NCBI RefSeq assembly: GCF_938030725.1
Contig: NZ_CALHIQ010000070.1
Location: forward strand, 1 to 15,261
Source of the DNA: an uncultured Fretibacterium sp.
GTDB taxonomy: Bacteria > Synergistota > Synergistia > Synergistales > Aminobacteriaceae
Direction: 5' to 3'
Length of the DNA: 15,261 nt
In this document: one piece after another, positions 1-7,628 of the stretch
Layout of the letters: each line of letters opens with the position of its first letter
How positions within the stretch are numbered: the first letter of the stretch is position 1
Translations under genes and position numbers: made by a program
Notes under the pieces: generated by a model
The model's database searches: none
Told to the model about the DNA's origin: nothing
The model's input: the letters and a program-made list of their open reading frames with translations, nothing else

Positions 1-1354
1 AGGTCTTGAGCCGCAGCATGTAGGACGGGACGCTGAAGAGGGCGGCCAGGACCAATCCGCCCACAACAGCGATCCCGAAGGCCTCGACAATCCTCTGCCA
101 CAGAGGCAGGCGTCCCTGGAAGTCCAGCGCGGTCAGAGCGGCCTCCGTCACGACGAGGGGGGCGGCGAGGGCCCCGGCCAGGCGGGCCGCCGCAGGGAAC
201 TTGAACAGCAGGAGGGCCAGGATCGCGGTCGAGGCGGCAAAGAGCGACGCGGCGCGCAGCCCCACCGGCCCCGACGCGCAGGCGCTCATGCGGGCTGCGA
301 GGCGCCAGGACATCAGGAGCAGGAGGGCCGCCAGGGCGACCGCAGGCCAGGGAGCCGTGGCCTCCCATCCGCCCTCGAACGCCGGGCGGGGCCAACCCAT
401 GGTGAAGCCATGGGAGATCAGAGCGTCGGCGAGTGCGGCGACCTCCCGGACCACGTCGTCGAAGGTGGAGGTCCCCATGTTCTGGGGGGAAGGGCGCACC
501 ACCAGCAGGCGGACGCTCCGCTCCACGGCGGCGCGAAGGAACCGCTCGCGCAGCGCCCGGCTTGTGATGTTGCGTGCCATCAGCTCCTCGTTGGTGACGC
601 TGTGCAGGGGTAGGAGGAGGGGAAAGGCCGCGGCGTCGAGCGCGCCAGCCCCGACCTGGCGGGAGAACTCAACGGAGGCGACGGGAATCCCGCGCCCACG
701 GGAAACGGAGGCAATGGCGCTGACGTCGGGGTAGCCGGGGACGATCTCACCTGCCGGGGCAAAGGCGGCGATGGGATAGGCGTCCGCCGTCGCCCGAAGT
801 GCGTCCGCCGCGTTCGCCACGAGCCAGCCGAGCGTCTGAGCGGGGCGATAAAAGACGGGGAGCTCTGCCGCCTTTGCCGCCTCGAGTCCCTCGACGTCCG
901 GGATGACGCCGACGTTTTTCATCATGTTAACGGGGATCGGCAGGGTCACCGGCCCCGCGGAGAGCGCGTCAGCCGACGCCATAAGGCGGATGCGCAGCCA
1001 TTGCGACAGGCGTTCGGCGTGCGGGCTCTCCGGCATGATGGAGAGCAGCGTCCCCTGCCCCTCCCCAGCGCCTTTCCTCAGGCTCAGCATCACCGCCGGG
1101 CCGATCCCGTTCTCCAGGTCCTCTCCCGTCAGCTCACTCACCATGAGCCCGCTCAACCCTTTCCCCTTAAGCCGGCTCAGGGCCTCGGAGGTCGAGAGCC
1201 CCGCGCTGCGCGCCAGGGGCAGGATCGACCGAAAATCGGTGACGATCGCCACCGTCCGGTTCGCGCTCTCGGCGCGCCATCGCGGCAGCAGGCCGGGGAG
1301 GGCACAAGCCGCAGCAAGCAGGAGCGTCAACCACAAGAAACAACGACGAAACAT
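1..1354 (-). CDS. DUF5693 family membrane protein (3'-truncated by window edge)
   Basis: The first 451 residues are open with no stop before base 1, so the C-terminus lies outside the window. A hydrophobic segment at residues 5-22 (signal or anchor) is followed by an extracytoplasmic-type domain of about 310 residues. Hydrophobic segments then lie near 336-352, 366-386, 394-410 and 425-443. The soluble part has patterns I associate with DUF5693: an ESANRTVAIVTDF start, alternating Leu/Gly around residues 51-85, and RFLRAAVERSVRLLVVRP at 271-288. No enzymatic activity is established for this family. In Firmicutes it often sits beside csaB (polysaccharide pyruvyl transferase), which suggests an envelope-polymer role; that is inference. 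The ATG lies 2 bp after the maf stop, with a GGAGG 9 bases upstream inside the end of maf, so translation is probably coupled. The family call rests on remembered patterns; the reading frame itself was checked codon by codon. Confidence 0.8.
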   Translation of the reverse strand, partial: MFRRCFLWLTLLLAAACALPGLLPRWRAESANRTVAIVTDFRSILPLARSAGLSTSEALSRLKGKGLSGLMVSELTGEDLENGIGPAVMLSLRKGAGEGQGTLLSIMPESPHAERLSQWLRIRLMASADALSAGPVTLPIPVNMMKNVGVIPDVEGLEAAKAAELPVFYRPAQTLGWLVANAADALRATADAYPIAAFAPAGEIVPGYPDVSAIASVSRGRGIPVASVEFSRQVGAGALDAAAFPLLLPLHSVTNEELMARNITSRALRERFLRAAVERSVRLLVVRPSPQNMGTSTFDDVVREVAALADALISHGFTMGWPRPAFEGGWEATAPWPAVALAALLLLMSWRLAARMSACASGPVGLRAASLFAASTAILALLLFKFPAAARLAGALAAPLVVTEAALTALDFQGRLPLWQRIVEAFGIAVVGGLVLAALFSVPSYMLRLKT

Positions 1355-1356
1355 GT

Positions 1357-2037
1357 TCAAACCTCCACTTCGCCCTCGGAAACCGGAGAGCGTTTTTCCA
1401 CGCAAACGTCGGACCGGGACCCCACAAGCATCCCGTTCAGACAAAAGCCGAGGGACTCCATCATCTGCCCAAGGCGACAGAGGGGAAGCCCCACGACGTT
1501 GAAGTAGTCCCCCCGAATCCCGGAGACTAAAAGCCCCCCAAGCCCCTGTATCGCGTAGGCCCCCGCTTTGTCGTCACCTTCGCCCGAGGCGGCATAGGCA
1601 CAGACGGCCTCCTCACTCAGGGGGCGAAAGGTGACGGAGGTCCGCTCCACGCAGGAGAGAAGCCGTCCTCGCCAGAAGACGGCAAGCCCGGTCATCACCT
1701 CGTGGGTCCGTCCCTGAAGCCTTCGAAGCATCGCGCAGGCCCCGTGGCGATCCGCCGGCTTGCCCAGCACCAGACCGTCGATTGCGACGACGGTGTCCGC
1801 AGCGACGACGGGGAGGTCGTCGTCCGCAGCGCAGGCCGTGGCCTTGAGGCGGGCAAGGCGCTCACAGAGTTCCGCCGGTCCTTCTCCCGGGCGGCGGGAC
1901 TCGTCCACGTCCGGCGAAAGGACCTCAAGGTCCCATCCGAGGTCGGTCAACAGGGCCCGACGGCGGGGGCTGCTGGAAGCCAGCCGCACGCGCAGGGGTC
2001 CCTCGCTCTGAGGCACGGCAACAGGTCGCTCCGTCAT
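1357..2037 (-). CDS. maf: Maf nucleoside triphosphate pyrophosphatase
   Basis: This enzyme hydrolyses (d)NTPs to NMP and PPi, cleaning the pool or halting septation. The 226 residues carry the family signatures in order: LASSSPRRRALL (19-30), D45-E46-S in the DVDES motif, VVAADTVVAIDGLVLGKP (77-94) with the catalytic Asp81, THEVMTGLAV (111-120), and DKAGAYAIQGLGG (156-168). The HxVMT and DKAGxYxIQG forms fit the dTTP/UTP-specific YhdE-like branch rather than the m7GTP branch. A tail of about 25 residues after 200 exceeds the usual fold. I prefer the ATG at 2037, because an AGGG-type ribosome site lies just upstream of it. An in-frame ATG at 2046 would add three residues but has no site in the two bases left after the uppP stop. 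The gene is inside the rnj-uppP-maf-DUF5693 run. Confidence 0.95.
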   Translation of the reverse strand: MTERPVAVPQSEGPLRVRLASSSPRRRALLTDLGWDLEVLSPDVDESRRPGEGPAELCERLARLKATACAADDDLPVVAADTVVAIDGLVLGKPADRHGACAMLRRLQGRTHEVMTGLAVFWRGRLLSCVERTSVTFRPLSEEAVCAYAASGEGDDKAGAYAIQGLGGLLVSGIRGDYFNVVGLPLCRLGQMMESLGFCLNGMLVGSRSDVCVEKRSPVSEGEVEV

Positions 2038-2048
2038 AAAGCCCATCC

Positions 2049-2861
2049 CTAAAAGAGGTCCAGGGCCACGAGGATGGCGGCCGACCCGACCAGCAGGCAG
2101 TAAAACCCGAAATACGCCCACCGCCCGGACAAGACCAGGCAGCGCAGGAGGCGAAGCGAGAGCCATCCCAGGACAAAGGCCACCGCGGCCGCCCAGGCCC
2201 AGCCCTCCGGAAGCGCGGCGACTGTCCCGGCGCGATGGATATTCAGGAGCTCCAGGAGCGTCGCCCCCAAGACCGCGGGGATGGAGATCAGGAAGGAGAA
2301 CCGAAAGGCCTCGCCGACGGCAAGCCCCATCAAAAGCCCCGCCGCGATCGTCGCGCCGGAGCGGGATATCCCCGGCAGGACGGCCGCGCCCTGAGCCAGG
2401 CCGACGACGACGGCCGCAGCAGCGCTAAGCTTCCCCTGCCGGTCCGCGAAGAGGGGCGTCAGGGCGAGGATCGTCCCGGTCAGGAGCAGCCCGCCGCCCA
2501 CGGCAAGGGGCGAGGTCATGGCCCGTTCCACCGTCCCCTTGAGCGGCAGCCCCACCAGGGCGGTAACTGCCGAGGACAGCAGGATGAACCAGCCCATCCT
2601 CCACCCCTCCCGGTCCCGTTCCGAGCTGAAGAGGAGCCCCCGCAGCCACTGCCCGGCGATCGTTGTGACGTCCTTCCAAAAGAAGACGAGGACGGCCAAC
2701 ATGGTGGCGCAGTGCAGGAGGACGTCGAAGGACAGGAGCCCTCCCTGGTCAAGGCCAAAGAACATCTGAAACAGGGCGAGGTGCCCGGAACTGCTGATGG
2801 GCAGGAACTCACAGAGCCCCTGCACGGCGCCCAATACAAGGGTTTCCACGTTAAAAGCCAC
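2049..2861 (-). CDS. uppP: Undecaprenyl-diphosphatase
   Basis: This integral membrane enzyme (BacA/UppP) dephosphorylates undecaprenyl diphosphate, recycling the lipid carrier for peptidoglycan and surface polysaccharide synthesis. The 270 residues match the usual family length. Near the N-terminus GAVQGLCEFLPISSSGH (11-27) holds the conserved Glu18, the serines and His27. Position 14 is Gln where E. coli has Glu17; I recall Gln here as common in other phyla. The second motif, LPGISRSGATIAAG (162-175), contains the catalytic-site Arg167. The remainder is about eight hydrophobic segments. Translation starts with GTG, supported by a GAGGTGAT ribosome site at 2868-2875, six bases upstream. The gene is 75 bp downstream of rnj with no visible terminator between, and 11 bp upstream of the chosen maf start. 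Loss would be expected to confer bacitracin sensitivity if it is the only such enzyme in the genome. Confidence 0.97.
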   Translation of the reverse strand: MAFNVETLVLGAVQGLCEFLPISSSGHLALFQMFFGLDQGGLLSFDVLLHCATMLAVLVFFWKDVTTIAGQWLRGLLFSSERDREGWRMGWFILLSSAVTALVGLPLKGTVERAMTSPLAVGGGLLLTGTILALTPLFADRQGKLSAAAAVVVGLAQGAAVLPGISRSGATIAAGLLMGLAVGEAFRFSFLISIPAVLGATLLELLNIHRAGTVAALPEGWAWAAAVAFVLGWLSLRLLRCLVLSGRWAYFGFYCLLVGSAAILVALDLF

Positions 2862-2867
2862 CGCTGC

Positions 2868-2875
2868 ATCACCTC
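2868..2875 (-). promoter_or_regulatory. uppP ribosome binding site fixing a GTG start
   Basis: GAGGTGAT on the minus strand lies six bases before the GTG at 2861. No ATG in the uppP frame is nearby, so this site decides the start. The overlapping ATG at 2870-2868 is in another frame. Confidence 0.6.
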
Positions 2876-2936
2876 AAACGTCAAACCGGGGAAAGAATCC
2901 GCCGAACCGCCCGCCAACCGGGCGCGCTGCATTCCC

Positions 2937-4703
2937 TTAGAAAAAGTCCTTCTCCATCCAGGTATCGTCCACGCCACGGTCCTCTCCGATCACGGAGATG
3001 ACGGGCAGGACTACGGCGTAGGAGTAGTTTCGGCGCCGCAGGACGTCGCGGACCCGGCTGCGGATGACCTTCGCGACGGCCTCACGATCGACGGAGCGAC
3101 TGCCCGCAAGCTCCTTGATGCCGCGTTCGGCGGCGGCCCGGACTTCCTCGAACACCCGCTTGTGGTCGTCGGAGATGAAGACGCCCTGCGTTTCGATCGC
3201 CAGGGGGGCCGCCAGCGCCCCCTTTTCGCCGAGGGTCGCAGCGACCACCATCACGCCGTCCTCGGCCAGGTCCCGGCGCTCCCGCACGACGTCGCTCTTC
3301 ATCCCGCCCACCGCATTTCCGTCGATCAGGACGGCGCCGGACTGCACGTGCCCCTTCAGCTTCGGCTGGACTCCCTTCGTGAAGGTGAGCACGTCGCCGT
3401 TCGCCATGATGAAGACGTTCCGGGGGGGGACCCCCACCTCCTGCGCCAGCTGGGAGTGGCGCACCAGATGGCGGTATTCCCCGTGGACCGGAACGAAATA
3501 GCTGGGGCGCACCAGGTTCAGGACGATCTTCAGCTCCTCCGAAGAGGCGTGGCCGGAAACGTGAGTCTGCCTGCCCGGCTCGTAGACCACCTCGCACCCC
3601 AGCGCGAACAGGCGGTTGATCGTGTTGTTGACCAGCTTCTCGTTGCCCGGTATGACGGACGCCAAGAGGAACACGGCATCGTGGCTTCCGAGGGTGACCA
3701 TGCGGTGTTCCCCGCGGCTCATCATCACGAGGCCGGAGAAGGGCTCCCCCTGGCTGCCCGTCGTCATGATGACCAGCTGGTTGTCCGGCACCCTGCCGAT
3801 GTCCTCGACGGGGACGATCATCTTCTGGTCCAGCTTGAGGTATCCCAGCTCCCGGGCCAGCTCCACGTTGCGGACCATGCTGCGGCCCAGGAAGGCGATC
3901 TTGCGGTTGAAACGCATGGCGACGTCCACAACCTGCTGAACGCGGTGGACGTTGCTGGCGAAGGAGGAGATGATGATACGCCGCGACCTGTAATTGCGGT
4001 AGAGCTGGTCCAGGGTGCCGCTGATGATGCGTTCGGAGGGGGTGAATCCCTTGCGCTCAGCGTTCGTGGAATCCGACGTCAGGAGGAGCACCCCCTTGTC
4101 CCCCTCCTCGGCGAACGCGCCGTAGTCCGTTATGCGCCCGTCGATGGGGGTAGAGTCCAGCTTGAAGTCCCCCGTGTGGACGATGCGGCCCAGCGGCGTT
4201 TCGATGGACAGGGCCACGCCGTCCGGGATGGAGTGCGCAACGGCGATGAAGCGAATCTTGAAGGGACCGATCTGGACGACATCGCCTGCCTTGACCTCGT
4301 TGAATTTCGGCCGGAAGTTGGGCAGGTCCTCCTGCAGCTTGTTCTTGATCAACCCTAGCGTCAGCCTGGTGCCGTAGAGCGGGACGTTCAGCCGCGGCAG
4401 GACGTAGGGAAGTCCTCCCGTGTGATCCTCGTGCCCATGGGTGATGAGGATGGCCAGGACCTTCTCGCGATTGGCCTCAAGGTAGGAGATGTCGGGCACG
4501 ATGTAGTCGATGCCGGGAAGCTCCTGGTCGGGGAACATCAGCCCGCTGTCGATGACGATCATGTCGTCCCCGTACTCCACCACGTACATGTTCTTTCCAA
4601 TCTCGCCGAGCCCTCCCAGGGGGATGAAGCTCAGGTGCTCCTTGCCCTTCCCGACGCCGGATGCCTTGGGCCTTCGACGCGGCCTTGCAGTTTTCTCTGC
4701 CAT
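2937..4703 (-). CDS. rnj: Ribonuclease J
   Basis: This metallo-beta-lactamase/beta-CASP nuclease acts in the cytoplasm, where it degrades mRNA (5'-3' exonuclease and endonuclease) and matures rRNA. The protein has 588 residues: a basic extension of about 20 residues, then FIPLGGLGEIGKNMYVVEY (26-44), the zinc-binding HGHEDH at 89-94, His157, the HTGDF aspartate at 179, the beta-CASP region with SSFASNVHR (246-254), SGHAS (383-387), VPVHGEYRHL (404-413), and a C-terminal oligomerisation domain to 588. All catalytic residues appear present. The ATG at 4703 has a GGAGG 12 bases upstream, a longer than usual spacing, but no other in-frame start is available. A second ATG at 4711-4709 is out of frame. 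It probably heads the operon with uppP, maf and the DUF5693 gene. Confidence 0.97.
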   Translation of the reverse strand: MAEKTARPRRRPKASGVGKGKEHLSFIPLGGLGEIGKNMYVVEYGDDMIVIDSGLMFPDQELPGIDYIVPDISYLEANREKVLAILITHGHEDHTGGLPYVLPRLNVPLYGTRLTLGLIKNKLQEDLPNFRPKFNEVKAGDVVQIGPFKIRFIAVAHSIPDGVALSIETPLGRIVHTGDFKLDSTPIDGRITDYGAFAEEGDKGVLLLTSDSTNAERKGFTPSERIISGTLDQLYRNYRSRRIIISSFASNVHRVQQVVDVAMRFNRKIAFLGRSMVRNVELARELGYLKLDQKMIVPVEDIGRVPDNQLVIMTTGSQGEPFSGLVMMSRGEHRMVTLGSHDAVFLLASVIPGNEKLVNNTINRLFALGCEVVYEPGRQTHVSGHASSEELKIVLNLVRPSYFVPVHGEYRHLVRHSQLAQEVGVPPRNVFIMANGDVLTFTKGVQPKLKGHVQSGAVLIDGNAVGGMKSDVVRERRDLAEDGVMVVAATLGEKGALAAPLAIETQGVFISDDHKRVFEEVRAAAERGIKELAGSRSVDREAVAKVIRSRVRDVLRRRNYSYAVVLPVISVIGEDRGVDDTWMEKDFF

Positions 4704-4743
4704 GAATGCGCATTGCCTCCGTAAATTTATTTATGTATCGATA

Positions 4744-4749
4744 ATTATC
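4744..4749 (-). promoter_or_regulatory. Possible -10 box for rnj
   Basis: GATAAT on the minus strand (5 of 6 matches to TATAAT) sits at the head of an AT-rich leader (about 4717-4750) that stands out from the GC-rich surroundings. It would give a leader of about 34 nt. No convincing -35 box is seen 16-18 bases upstream. Confidence 0.3.
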
Positions 4750-4843
4750 CGCCGCTTCCAGGCGGATCTGCGTTCTCCACACATTGTCCCGTTCGGACAC
4801 GAGCAGGGGCCGACGCCGGCACATCCGCCCCCCGTAACTTCAA

Positions 4844-6280
4844 TCACTCCCCCTGCGGGCCCTTCTTCTTCAGTATCTCACGACCATCGTCCCGGCCAAT
4901 CCCCAGGAAAATCGAGGCAAACATCACGAACATGAGCACGTAGCCGTAAACGACGAACGGCGTAACCTGAATGGCCGCCAGGGGAGCCTTCGTCCCCGCC
5001 GCAAAGCTGATGGTGTAGATCACGGCAGGGGTCCAGGGCATGGAGTAAACGAGCGTGTTGGACTGTGCATCCAGCAGGTTAGCCGCCCGATACCCCGTGA
5101 AGCCGTACTTCTCCGACAGCGGTTTAGCGAAGGAAGCGCCAACCGCCAGGATGGCAGGGGCGTTCAGCCCCATCACCGCCGACAGGATAATGACCATCAG
5201 GGAGATCACGACCTCCGCACCACAGGCGGTGGAGGCCACCGCGCCAAGGGCGTTCAGGAGTTTCTTGTCCCCACCGCCGGCGCGCATGATGGCGATGGAG
5301 CCAAAGAGGAGCAGCGCCAGGATACAGACCTGAAGCATGCTGGCCAGGCCCATGTAGAAGATGCCATCCACCGTCCGGTCCAGCCCCTCACCGTGAACCG
5401 CGATCAGGGCAGTTTTCGCAGGATTGGCGGCGTCGACCTGCAGGAGATCGAACTGGCCGGCGGCAACGCCAATCACCGCAGCGACCACAATGCCTATCGT
5501 CGTTGCGATGATGATATCCCCCGTCTTCATGGCCAGAACAAGCGTCAGAAGCACCGCCACAAGCATCCAGAAGGCCCTGGGGTCATAGGAGAAATCCGTG
5601 CTGACCGCGGAGGCCGCCGTGTCCAGTTTCGTAGCGAGAAAGACGGCTATCGCGATGGTAATGCAGGCTGCGACGAAAGAGTACTTGAACCGGGAGCGAA
5701 CGACGCCGGGCACATCCACCCCCTGAGAGGTGGCGGAGCAGATGGTGGTGTCCGAAACGGGGGCCAGGTTGTCGCCGAAGGCGGCACCCGATATGATGAG
5801 CCCAGCCAGCAGGGCGGGATGGCACCCCAACTCGACGCCCGCCGGGTACAGGACCCCCATGGCCGCCGCGATGGTGCCAAAGCCGGTACCGCTCGCCGTG
5901 GCAAACAGGCAGGACGCCAGGAAAGTGATGATGAGGAACGCCGTGCTCCCTACGCCAAGCCCTGCGGCGTAGCCGGCAATGGCCGCCGCAAGTCCGGAAA
6001 CGCGCAGCAACCGGGAGAACACGCCCGCCCACAGCCAGCAGATCACCGGCGTGATCGCCTCCTTGCTGGCGATGCCGGAGATAACCACATCCGCGTAATG
6101 TACCTTATCCTTGGAGAAAAAGAAGGTGACGATCAACGCCAGAAACGCCGGAACCCAGAGGGCCCCATCGGAGATGGACCCCCAGAAGAACGTCGTCAAA
6201 AGGATCAGAGAGAGAAAGATCACAAACGGTAAAAACGCCATCCATCCTCCACCGTAGAACTCCAGCTTTCTGTCACTCAT
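4844..6280 (-). CDS. NhaC-family Na+/H+ antiporter
   Basis: This is a predicted inner-membrane secondary transporter exchanging Na+ for H+ (or a related cation/organic-acid couple) in sodium and pH homeostasis. The 478 residues form about 11-12 hydrophobic segments beginning at residue 14. The diagnostic NhaC stretch is GAAFGDNLAPVSDTTICSAT (165-184), with polar Asp170, Asn171, Ser176 and Asp177 in the membrane, followed by a RSRFKYS loop. ATASGTGFGT (127-136) is a second conserved re-entrant-like motif. The ATG at 6280 has an AGGAGG seven bases upstream (6288-6293). The stop lies 140 bp before rnj with no convincing terminator, so some read-through is possible. Substrate within the family varies: some members exchange malate/lactate or amine compounds, so the exact substrates are not settled by sequence. 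No partner genes are nearby. Confidence 0.92.
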   Translation of the reverse strand: MSDRKLEFYGGGWMAFLPFVIFLSLILLTTFFWGSISDGALWVPAFLALIVTFFFSKDKVHYADVVISGIASKEAITPVICWLWAGVFSRLLRVSGLAAAIAGYAAGLGVGSTAFLIITFLASCLFATASGTGFGTIAAAMGVLYPAGVELGCHPALLAGLIISGAAFGDNLAPVSDTTICSATSQGVDVPGVVRSRFKYSFVAACITIAIAVFLATKLDTAASAVSTDFSYDPRAFWMLVAVLLTLVLAMKTGDIIIATTIGIVVAAVIGVAAGQFDLLQVDAANPAKTALIAVHGEGLDRTVDGIFYMGLASMLQVCILALLLFGSIAIMRAGGGDKKLLNALGAVASTACGAEVVISLMVIILSAVMGLNAPAILAVGASFAKPLSEKYGFTGYRAANLLDAQSNTLVYSMPWTPAVIYTISFAAGTKAPLAAIQVTPFVVYGYVLMFVMFASIFLGIGRDDGREILKKKGPQGE

Positions 6281-6406
6281 GCTGTTCCCTCCTCAAGGTT
6301 TTACCGAAATGCCCCCCTGCTTGGCGGGGGATAAAGTTCCATGCTCGCTGAAAGCTGCGGCGGAGTAGGCGTCATTTTGGCCCTGTCAGCCCTACGGCGC
6401 CCCTGA

Positions 6407-6412
6407 ATTATA
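6407..6412 (-). promoter_or_regulatory. Probable -10 box for the antiporter gene
   Basis: A perfect TATAAT on the minus strand, preceded by GCAGG. No good -35 match is found 16-18 bases upstream. If used, it leaves a leader of about 120 nt before the ATG at 6280. That leader includes a short CCCCC/GGGGG hairpin (6312-6330) just ahead of the ribosome site. The rest of 6281-6589 holds only the hairpin at 6501-6543; I see no gene in it. Confidence 0.4.
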
Positions 6413-6500
6413 CCTGCACCCTCGGCGCCCGCTCCATCACTTCAGCCACTGATGGCAACAAAGGCGGCATCAAACGGCCGAAAAGTCACCTGCCCTCATA

Positions 6501-6543
6501 AAGCAGGGAGTCCCCGTCTCGCCGTGACGGGGACTCCCTGCTT
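6501..6543. terminator. Intrinsic terminator, 18-bp perfect stem
   Basis: AAGCAGGGAGTCCCCGTC (6501-6518) pairs exactly with 6526-6543 around a seven-base loop (TCGCCGT). It lies 46 bp past the stop of the minus-strand BI-1 family gene and upstream of the antiporter promoter, so it most likely ends BI-1 transcription. The T-rich tail is better on the plus strand (TTATTTTAA) than on the minus (TTTATGAG), so it may work in both directions. Confidence 0.8.
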
Positions 6544-6589
6544 ATTTTAACCTAAAGATCAGTTTCTTGCCAAGGATATCGGCCGACCG

Positions 6590-7309
6590 TCAGCGGCGCT
6601 TTCCAAAGAGGCGCAGGAGGTAGAGGAAGATGTTGATGAAGTCGAGGTAGAGCGAAAGGGCGCCCAGAACGGCCGCCTTGCGGATCGTCACGCCGTCCTC
6701 TCCGTCCTCGATCTCATCCCCCATCCGGCGGATCGTCTGCGTGTCATAGGCGGTCAACCCAAGAAAGACGACGACGCCGACGATGCTGGTCACGAACTCC
6801 ACCATGGTGGACCGGACAAACAGGTTGACGAGGCCGGAGATGATGAGCCCGATGAGCCCCATGTACAGAAAGCTGCCGAGCGACGTCAGGTCGCGCCGGG
6901 TGTAAAGCCCGTAGACGCTCATGACGGCGAACATCCCTGCCGTGGAGAAGAAGGCGGAGTACACGGACTCCTGCGCGTAGAGCAGGAGCACTCCCGAACA
7001 GAGCAGGCCGTTCAACACGCTGTAGATCACGAACAGGGCCGAGGCGGCTCCGGCTGAGATGCGCCGGATCCCCGAACTCAACGCAAACACAAGGCCCACC
7101 GTGGCGATGGCGACGACGAAGAGCGGCATCGCCGAGCCGTAGAACATCCTCATCAGGGTCCCGTTGGACGCGACCCCGTAGGCGGTGACGGCCGTCAGGA
7201 TCAGCCCGATCGCCATCCACTGATAGACGCGACGGAAAAGTGCGTTGACCAGGTCGACGCGCGAGTCTGCGACCGAGTAGGAAAGACCCCTGGTAAACTC
7301 CTGCGACAT
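6590..7309 (-). CDS. Bax inhibitor-1/YccA family membrane protein
   Basis: A 239-residue protein of the BI-1 (TMBIM/YccA/YbhL) family. Bacterial members such as B. subtilis YetJ are pH-sensitive calcium-leak channels in the cytoplasmic membrane, and E. coli YccA modulates the FtsH protease; which applies here is unknown. About 7 hydrophobic segments are visible, starting at 32-48 and 62-79. The family features are GLTAYDTQTI (184-193) with Asp189, and LSLYLDFINIFLYLLRLFG (218-236) with Asp223, the pair that forms the pH-sensing aspartate bridge in YetJ. The spacing is compatible with that role, but this is inference. The basic end (GKRR) is usual. The ATG at 7309 has GGGGAGA about six bases upstream. 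It is a single-gene unit: divergent from greA, with an intrinsic terminator after its stop. Confidence 0.95.
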   Translation of the reverse strand: MSQEFTRGLSYSVADSRVDLVNALFRRVYQWMAIGLILTAVTAYGVASNGTLMRMFYGSAMPLFVVAIATVGLVFALSSGIRRISAGAASALFVIYSVLNGLLCSGVLLLYAQESVYSAFFSTAGMFAVMSVYGLYTRRDLTSLGSFLYMGLIGLIISGLVNLFVRSTMVEFVTSIVGVVVFLGLTAYDTQTIRRMGDEIEDGEDGVTIRKAAVLGALSLYLDFINIFLYLLRLFGKRR

Positions 7310-7426
7310 TGCAATCTCCCCTTTTAAAAATTCGACGTTTTAAAGCCGGTGACCCAAGGACGTTTGAATATCCCCCAGGCCACGAAGGCGGGGGACAGAG
7401 CCCCACGCGCTCCTTACGCTGAGTTT

Positions 7427-7435
7427 ATTCTATCA
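7427..7435 (-). promoter_or_regulatory. Possible extended -10 promoter for the BI-1 family gene
   Basis: TGATAGAAT on the minus strand reads as TGn followed by TAGAAT (5 of 6). There is no clear -35 box. It would leave a leader of about 110 nt. Together with the greA promoter it accounts for the 319-bp divergent gap (7310-7628), in which I see no other gene. Confidence 0.35.
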
Positions 7436-7550
7436 AACCATGGAGCCGAACGCCATGGGGCAAAGGGCGGAGCGCGACAAGGGGGCGATCCAAAACGTCC
7501 ATCCCCGCCCTGCGCGCGCTCAAGGCCCGTCGCCAGGAAGGGCAAAAATA

Positions 7551-7559
7551 TGTTAAAAT
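7551..7559 (+). promoter_or_regulatory. Extended -10 promoter for greA and the glycan genes
   Basis: TGTTAAAAT reads as TGn followed by TAAAAT (5 of 6), in a local AT-rich patch. The -35 region is poor, as is often tolerated with an extended -10. The predicted start near 7566 gives a leader of about 63 nt to the GTG at 7629. It is the only promoter candidate I see before the whole plus-strand run to 12498. Confidence 0.5.
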
Positions 7560-7616
7560 ACGCCCCAGCCAATGATTTCGGCGGAACTGGACCGGATCGT
7601 GAAGACAGAGCTTTTC

Positions 7617-7622
7617 AGGAGG
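7617..7622 (+). promoter_or_regulatory. greA ribosome binding site deciding the start
   Basis: A perfect AGGAGG lies 6 bases before the GTG at 7629 and 9 before a second in-frame GTG at 7632. This argues against the upstream in-frame ATG at 7572, which would sit only about six bases after the predicted transcript start. Confidence 0.75.
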
Positions 7623-7628
7623 CTTCAA

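Noticed and set aside
201..734. Plus-strand open frames over 201-1507
   Set aside because: Codon-by-codon reading of the minus strand gives a continuous 451-residue DUF5693-like protein over this region, so these are shadows.
2235..4358. A 707-codon plus-strand open frame opposite rnj and uppP
   Set aside because: It lies antisense to two genes with complete family motifs, its product is rich in His, Asp, Gln and Arg with no recognisable domain, and it has no ribosome site. Long antisense frames are expected at this GC content.
6311..6330. CCCCC/GGGGG hairpin as a terminator
   Set aside because: Stem is short and no T-run follows on the minus strand; it sits between the antiporter promoter and its ribosome site, so a leader element is the better reading.
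7572..7628. greA start at ATG 7572
   Set aside because: It would place the start about six bases after the predicted transcript start and adds 19 residues absent from GreA proteins, while a perfect AGGAGG precedes GTG 7629.
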